64,000 nucleotides of DNA from Pseudomaricurvus hydrocarbonicus (GTDB lineage Bacteria; Pseudomonadota; Gammaproteobacteria; Pseudomonadales; Cellvibrionaceae): positions 90,425-154,424 of the forward strand of contig NZ_JAAONZ010000017.1 in assembly GCF_011602365.1 (NCBI RefSeq), written 5' to 3'. Position 1 is the first letter of the stretch; each line of letters starts with the position of its first letter. The translations under genes and the position numbers were made by a program. A model generated the notes under the pieces. That model was given only the letters and a program-made list of their open reading frames with translations. It was not told the origin of the DNA and did no database searches. Shown in pieces: positions 60,004 to 64,000 of the stretch.

Positions 60004-61809
60004 TCAGTCCCGCGGCGGCCAGGGCTTGTCCGGCATACCGAAGTTGGGCTCACCCAGAACCGGGCTCGACAGCGCGTAGAAGCCGTGATTGGTGAACAAC
60101 CAGAACAGGTTGCGATCGTACTCAACGTAGACGCTGTGAGACAGATTACCGCGAGCGTAACTGGCCACCCGCTCGGTGTTAAATGGCGGCACAAAATACG
60201 CGACGATTTCCGGGTTTTTCGTGTCGCTGACGTCAAACACCTGCAGGCCGGCGTTGTAAAAGTTGAACGGCAGGATGCCATCACGAGGCGTTCCCGGCTG
60301 GGTGTAATAACCGGTACGCTTGGGCCCAAAACTACCCCGGCGCTGGCAGAAATCGCTAAACGCAGCATCCGCCGGCGGTTTTGGCCTTGGCAACACGCCG
60401 ATTTCAAACGGTTTCTGCGGATTGCTCACATCAATCATGTGAACGTCCTTGTACGGTTCCCAGCAGTCTTCGTTCAGCGGGTAGCCACTGAAATACACAA
60501 TGCCGGTCTTCTCCACCTGGGAAACATCGATAAAATCCCCTTCGGTCCCGGCGACGCTGGGTTCAAAATTCAGGTGACTGACCACCTTCATGTCGGCCGG
60601 ATCGGAGATATCCACCACATAAAAGCCCAACCCGCCCATGGCGGCGTAACCGTATTTGCCACCGTCCTCGACCGGCGTCGGGATAAACAGCGACATGCGC
60701 GCGCCCATCCAGGAAGTGCGATTGCCCGCGCGCGGATTGGCTTTAAACGCCGCCTCACTGTCCGCATCAAAGGCCACCTGCCCCGGCACGGTCAATTGGT
60801 CGAGGAATTTGGGGTTGGACGGATCCGACATGTCCCAGGATTGGTAGCCCGCCGAATACAGATCATTGGGGTATTCCGTCAGCGCGTAGCTGGCGTCCGG
60901 TGCCGCCGCCACAAACATCGTATCGCCGCCAAAATAGGCGGGGATATCGCGCACACCGGAGCCCTGCTGCTCCCCAATCGGGGCATCGGGGTGCTGGTAA
61001 TCGGTGGTGCGTTCGGCCAACAGCTTCCAGTCTTTGGGCAGTGGACCGTTCATTTCATAGACTTTAAAGCCTTTCAGGTGCGGCGCCTTGCGAATGGCTT
61101 CCACTTTATCGGGCTGGGTGCGCTTGTTTTTCAGCAGACCAAAGCGGCGCACTTCGTACGCCTGCACCATGATGTACTTGCCCAGCTTTTCATTCCACTG
61201 AATCGACGCGGCGCCAAACATTTCATCGTCAGCCATGGGGTTTTGCGCCACCGCATCCGGTCCGTCGGCTCCCCAGGTGTGGCCGCGGGTCAACAACAAC
61301 TCCACGTCTTTGGGCTGGGTAATATCAAAGATTTTCAGATCCTGGCGGACGTACTGATAGAGATAGCGGCGCCCCTCAAAGTCGACAATGTTCTGCCAGG
61401 TGTGGAAGGGCTCTACCGTAATCGGGTAATAGGCCTCAACCGTCATGTTTTTGATGTATTGCTGGGTGTCCCAGTAATCGAGAATGCCGTCAAATGGCTT
61501 GGGGTCATGAGAGTCGCGGGTCGCAACGGGGTGAGTAAACGCACCGGTGGCGGGATTCAGGCCGTAGCTTCCTGGCTTGGGGTCCGGCGGCGTCAGGTCA
61601 GGGCTCAGGCTGTCCGCCCTGGCCACCCATTTATCCTGAATATTGATGCTCTCCGCGCCATGCCCGCGCCCTTCGGGGTCAGACGCCTGCGGTTCATGCG
61701 TGGCCGCACAAGCGCTCAGCGCAATGAAAAACCCTATGGCGGCCGCCAACTTGCCGGCTCTCTGTGGGGCCCGGTGTCCCCATTGCTTTTTCGTCATCTT
61801 CATCCTCAC
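60004..61809 (-). CDS. LVIVD-repeat lipoprotein
   Basis: About 601 residues with a lipoprotein signal (FIALSAC). Many repeats of the DLKIFDITQPKDVELL and GFYVVDISDPADMKVVSHL type suggest a beta-propeller. GTG at 61809 is preferred because GGAGGT lies 8 bases upstream; ATGs at 61803 and 61797 are alternatives. LVIVD proteins are often of unknown function. Operator copy 5 stands 153 bp upstream and its own terminator isolates it from kynU, so it is part of the same regulon; a surface role in substrate capture is a guess. Confidence 0.85.
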   Translation of the reverse strand: MRMKMTKKQWGHRAPQRAGKLAAAIGFFIALSACAATHEPQASDPEGRGHGAESINIQDKWVARADSLSPDLTPPDPKPGSYGLNPATGAFTHPVATRDSHDPKPFDGILDYWDTQQYIKNMTVEAYYPITVEPFHTWQNIVDFEGRRYLYQYVRQDLKIFDITQPKDVELLLTRGHTWGADGPDAVAQNPMADDEMFGAASIQWNEKLGKYIMVQAYEVRRFGLLKNKRTQPDKVEAIRKAPHLKGFKVYEMNGPLPKDWKLLAERTTDYQHPDAPIGEQQGSGVRDIPAYFGGDTMFVAAAPDASYALTEYPNDLYSAGYQSWDMSDPSNPKFLDQLTVPGQVAFDADSEAAFKANPRAGNRTSWMGARMSLFIPTPVEDGGKYGYAAMGGLGFYVVDISDPADMKVVSHLNFEPSVAGTEGDFIDVSQVEKTGIVYFSGYPLNEDCWEPYKDVHMIDVSNPQKPFEIGVLPRPKPPADAAFSDFCQRRGSFGPKRTGYYTQPGTPRDGILPFNFYNAGLQVFDVSDTKNPEIVAYFVPPFNTERVASYARGNLSHSVYVEYDRNLFWLFTNHGFYALSSPVLGEPNFGMPDKPWPPRD

Positions 61810-62248
61810 TCGTGTTACCTCCAATTCTGGTGACCTTTTTTACGCACAACCTTTTGCGTCGAAGCATGCAACCCTGCCCGCTCTCAAGGAGCAGAGCGCC
61901 AAGCACATGCCCCGATTCTAGGAGAGGACGTCATAGCTTAAAAATAATTTAACCCAACACTGTTATAATAAAATACATATAGCCAGCCAGAATTGAATTC
62001 TTTCCTCCCACCGCAGCATACAATCATCGATGTGAGCGATAAAACGACCTGCGGTGATCGTCAGTCAGCTCTCAGCGGGAGAACATTCACTGCAAGGGGC
62101 GAATAAGAAGGGGGTTCGCTGGAAGGGGTTTGTTGACGGGAAGGTTTGCTTAAAAGGCTTGTGAGTCGAAAGACGCTTTAGATAGCAGCAAGAGGCCGGG
62201 GTGGGCGGCCCGGAACAGGCCCCCCAAAGGAGAGAAGAATTCGCCAGC
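61810..62248. other. Intergenic region upstream of the LVIVD-repeat gene
   Basis: About 440 bases. It holds operator copy 5 (61962-61983) in an AT-rich tract. The part from 62050 to 62248 is G-rich with no visible gene or hairpin of note. Confidence 0.6.
61962..61983. promoter_or_regulatory. Operator copy 5, upstream of the LVIVD-repeat gene
   Basis: GTTAT (61962-61966) and ATAGC (61979-61983) with 12 bases between, one mismatch from perfect. The inner TATA-N10-TATA core is intact. 153 bp before the gene. Confidence 0.55.
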
Positions 62249-62674
62249 CTAGAGGGCGGCTTCTACAATCTCGTAGCCGTGACTCACCTCAACACCCGCG
62301 GCTTCCATCATGATTGAGGCCGAGCAATATTTGGTGGCGGAAAGCTCAACAGCCCGCTTAACCTGAGCTTCCTTCAGCGCCACCCCGGTGACAATGAAGT
62401 TCATTTTGATCTTGGTGAACGGCGAGGGCACGCCGTCGGCCCGCTCCGCTTCCAGCTCCACCCGGCAATCCAGCACCTTCTGGCGAGTCTTTTGCAAAAT
62501 GCTCATGACATCAAACGTGGCGCAACCGCCCATTCCCAGCAACAACATTTCCATGGGACGCACGCCCATGTTTCGACCACCGTGATCCTCGGGGCCATCC
62601 ATCACAACCGAGTGGCCACTGCCCGACTCGCCAAGAAACATTGCGCCATCTACCCACTTAACTGTTGCCTGCAT
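62249..62674 (-). CDS. OsmC-family protein (YhfA-like)
   Basis: A 141-residue OsmC/Ohr-fold protein. C51 (LGMGGCATFDV) and C117 (ATKYCSAS) are in the positions of the reactive cysteine pair, which in the family reduce peroxides. The ATG at 62674 gives the family N-terminus MQATVKWVDG, with GAGGG upstream; a longer frame upstream has no support. It is divergent from crp, as yhfA is in E. coli and as in Pseudomonas. Confidence 0.9.
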   Translation of the reverse strand: MQATVKWVDGAMFLGESGSGHSVVMDGPEDHGGRNMGVRPMEMLLLGMGGCATFDVMSILQKTRQKVLDCRVELEAERADGVPSPFTKIKMNFIVTGVALKEAQVKRAVELSATKYCSASIMMEAAGVEVSHGYEIVEAAL

Positions 62675-63187
62675 GAATTTGCCCTCAAACAACGACTGCT
62701 TGCCGTTACTGTCATTAACATCGATGACCTCAACCTGGGGAACAGGCCGACGGTCGTAAAAACTCAGATCCGGGCCCGGTGACGCGCGAAACCTTTGCGC
62801 CAATGGCTCCGGAACTCTTCAATACCGGTTGTCAAACTCGCCGGCACCTCAGATTTGAGGCGCAAGAATACCACAATCCGCACGCCCGGAAGAGTGGCAT
62901 ATTTTTCATCATTTATTGACCCCCGCCACCCGAGGATAGATAACCCGGTCACAAAGCCAGTGAAGAGCCGTAGGCACCACTGGCCAGTGTTGACGATTAT
63001 CGACATAATCAGTCCTAATAAATAGAGACCCTTTTATAGATATAGGCGTAAAAAGCCACGACCAGTGATGGTATCTTGTGCTTCAAACCGTTAAGGTTAG
63101 TCACACAAAAAGGGTACACAGAACAGCCTTGCAGGGGCTCTGAAAACTCTGCCTCATTCGCCATTGCAAGACAACGAGGAAATAGAA
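62675..63187. other. osmC-crp divergent region
   Basis: The 513-bp region has overlapping short frames on both strands, none with family character or conserved layout. It should contain both promoters. No clear TGTGA-N6-TCACA CRP site was seen. Confidence 0.55.
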
Positions 63188-63823
63188 TTGGTTGCCGTTT
63201 CATTAACTCCCCATATCAGCAATGTGGACGAATTCCTAAGCCATTGCCATCGTCGCCGCTATCCGGCCAAAAGCACGTTGATTTACGCCGGTGACAAGAG
63301 TGATTCGCTATACTACATCATCAAAGGCTCTGTAACCGTCATCATTGAAGACGACGAGGGTCGTGAAATGATCGTCGCCTACCTCAACGATGGCGACTTT
63401 TTCGGTGAAATGGGCCTGTTTGACGAGCAGGATTCGCGCAGCGCCTGGGTGCGCGCCAAGACCGAATGCGAAGTGGCTGAAATCAGTTACAGCAAGTTCC
63501 ACGATCTGAGCGTCAAGCACCCGGAGTTTTTGTTTTCACTCGGCACCCAAATGGCCAAGCGTCTGCGCAACACCACCCGTAAAGTCGGCGATCTGGCGTT
63601 CCTGGATGTGACCGGTCGCGTGGCCCGCACCCTGCTGGACCTGTGCAAAGAGCCGGATGCCATGACCCACCCGGACGGCATGCAGATCAAGATTACCCGC
63701 CAGGAAATCGGTCGTATTGTCGGCTGCTCACGGGAAATGGTGGGGCGGGTACTGAAAACCCTCGAAGATCAGGGCCTGGTGTCGGTGAAAGGCAAAACCA
63801 TGGTGGTCTACGGCACTCGCTGA
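63188..63823 (+). CDS. crp: cAMP receptor protein (CRP/Vfr)
   Basis: A 211-residue regulator. The cyclic-nucleotide fold contains [13 protein letters not shown] and [17 protein letters not shown], typical of Vfr. The C-terminal HTH is [20 protein letters not shown]. The start is a TTG at 63188, giving the N-terminus MVAVSLTP (Vfr: MVAITHTP), with GAGG about 8 bases upstream; an upstream TTG at 63164 is less likely. A terminator follows. It probably controls carbon-source choice, perhaps including the loci in this window. Confidence 0.95.
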   Translation: MVAVSLTPHISNVDEFLSHCHRRRYPAKSTLIYAGDKSDSLYYIIKGSVTVIIEDDEGREMIVAYLNDGDFFGEMGLFDEQDSRSAWVRAKTECEVAEISYSKFHDLSVKHPEFLFSLGTQMAKRLRNTTRKVGDLAFLDVTGRVARTLLDLCKEPDAMTHPDGMQIKITRQEIGRIVGCSREMVGRVLKTLEDQGLVSVKGKTMVVYGTR

Positions 63824-63852
63824 AGCACCGCAAAGCGACCCCGCAAACACCC

Positions 63853-63877
63853 AAAAGCCGGCAATGCCGGCTTTTTT
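63853..63877 (+). terminator. Intrinsic terminator of crp
   Basis: AAAAGCCGGC (63853-63862) pairs exactly with GCCGGCTTTT (63866-63875) around AAT, then a T-run. It is 30 bp past the crp stop codon. Confidence 0.9.
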
Positions 63878-64000
63878 AAGGTTCATCGCGGATTGGCGTG
63901 AAAAGGTAGGAGACGACGGTAAAACCGGTTAGTTTTGAGTTCGCCAAAACAACAAACCCAACCGACTTACCGCCGCCTTATGAATGCTAATCTTCTTGCC

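Noticed and set aside
60085..61833. A 582-codon open frame antisense to the LVIVD-repeat gene
   Set aside because: It lies wholly opposite a gene with a lipoprotein signal, clear repeats and its own terminator. The antisense product has no domain character, and the openness comes from GC-rich codon bias.
62764..63006. An 80-codon frame between the OsmC gene and crp
   Set aside because: It overlaps an equally long opposite frame and has no recognisable family. The divergent promoters should lie here.

Overview
The window looks like a chromosomal segment of a marine or halotolerant gammaproteobacterium, probably of the Cellvibrionales/Pseudomonas-like group. Three things point there: a complete ectoine locus, Pseudomonas-type gene order (prmA-DUF3426-dusB-fis-purH-purD; an OsmC gene divergent from a Vfr-like crp), and large TonB-dependent receptors beside a glycoside hydrolase and an aromatic catabolic cluster. 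No rRNA, tRNA, CRISPR array, phage or intact insertion sequence was recognised.

Layout. 0-9.3 kb: the 5' tip of a class II fumarase, a 7TM-DISM diguanylate cyclase, then on the minus strand ectABC, a DksA/TraR-like zinc-finger gene, the ectoine-type aspartokinase and a TPR membrane protein, with a MarR-type EctR divergent from ectA. A hairpin after ectC may split this set into two transcription units. 9.5-15.2 kb: oxyR, fbp, a small cytochrome c, a phospholipase A2-like protein with a thioesterase, an unknown exported protein and an HNH endonuclease. 15.2-16.4 kb: a gene-free, repeat-bearing stretch that ends in a perfect 24-bp palindrome. 16.4-27.6 kb: the isoprenoid operon xseB-ispA-dxs, then prmA, a DUF3426 protein, dusB-fis, purH and purD, with a REP-like hairpin between the last two.

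27.9-37.9 kb looks like a carbohydrate-use locus: FHS-type sugar transporter, TonB receptor, LytS/LytTR two-component system and a lipoprotein GH3 beta-glucosidase/exoglucanase. 38.1-44.2 kb holds a 7TM sensor whose kinase domain has lost its phosphoacceptor histidine, a Ycf46-like AAA ATPase, coq7, an FMN alpha-hydroxyacid dehydrogenase and an RDD protein.

44.4-61.8 kb is the most interesting part: a kynurenine/3-hydroxyanthranilate meta-cleavage supercluster. nbaEHJIGFCD encodes every step from 3-hydroxyanthranilate to pyruvate and acetyl-CoA. Around it are an outer-membrane porin, a LysR regulator, a second TonB receptor, an SNF-family transporter, kynureninase and an LVIVD-repeat lipoprotein. 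The same inverted repeat (GCTAT-N11/12-ATAGC or a close variant) stands before each of the five transcription units, and intrinsic terminators close most of them. This defines a probable single regulon and ties the TonB receptor, porin and LVIVD protein to aromatic uptake. Kynurenine 3-monooxygenase and tryptophan dioxygenase are not in the window. The window ends with an OsmC-family gene and a CRP/Vfr gene.
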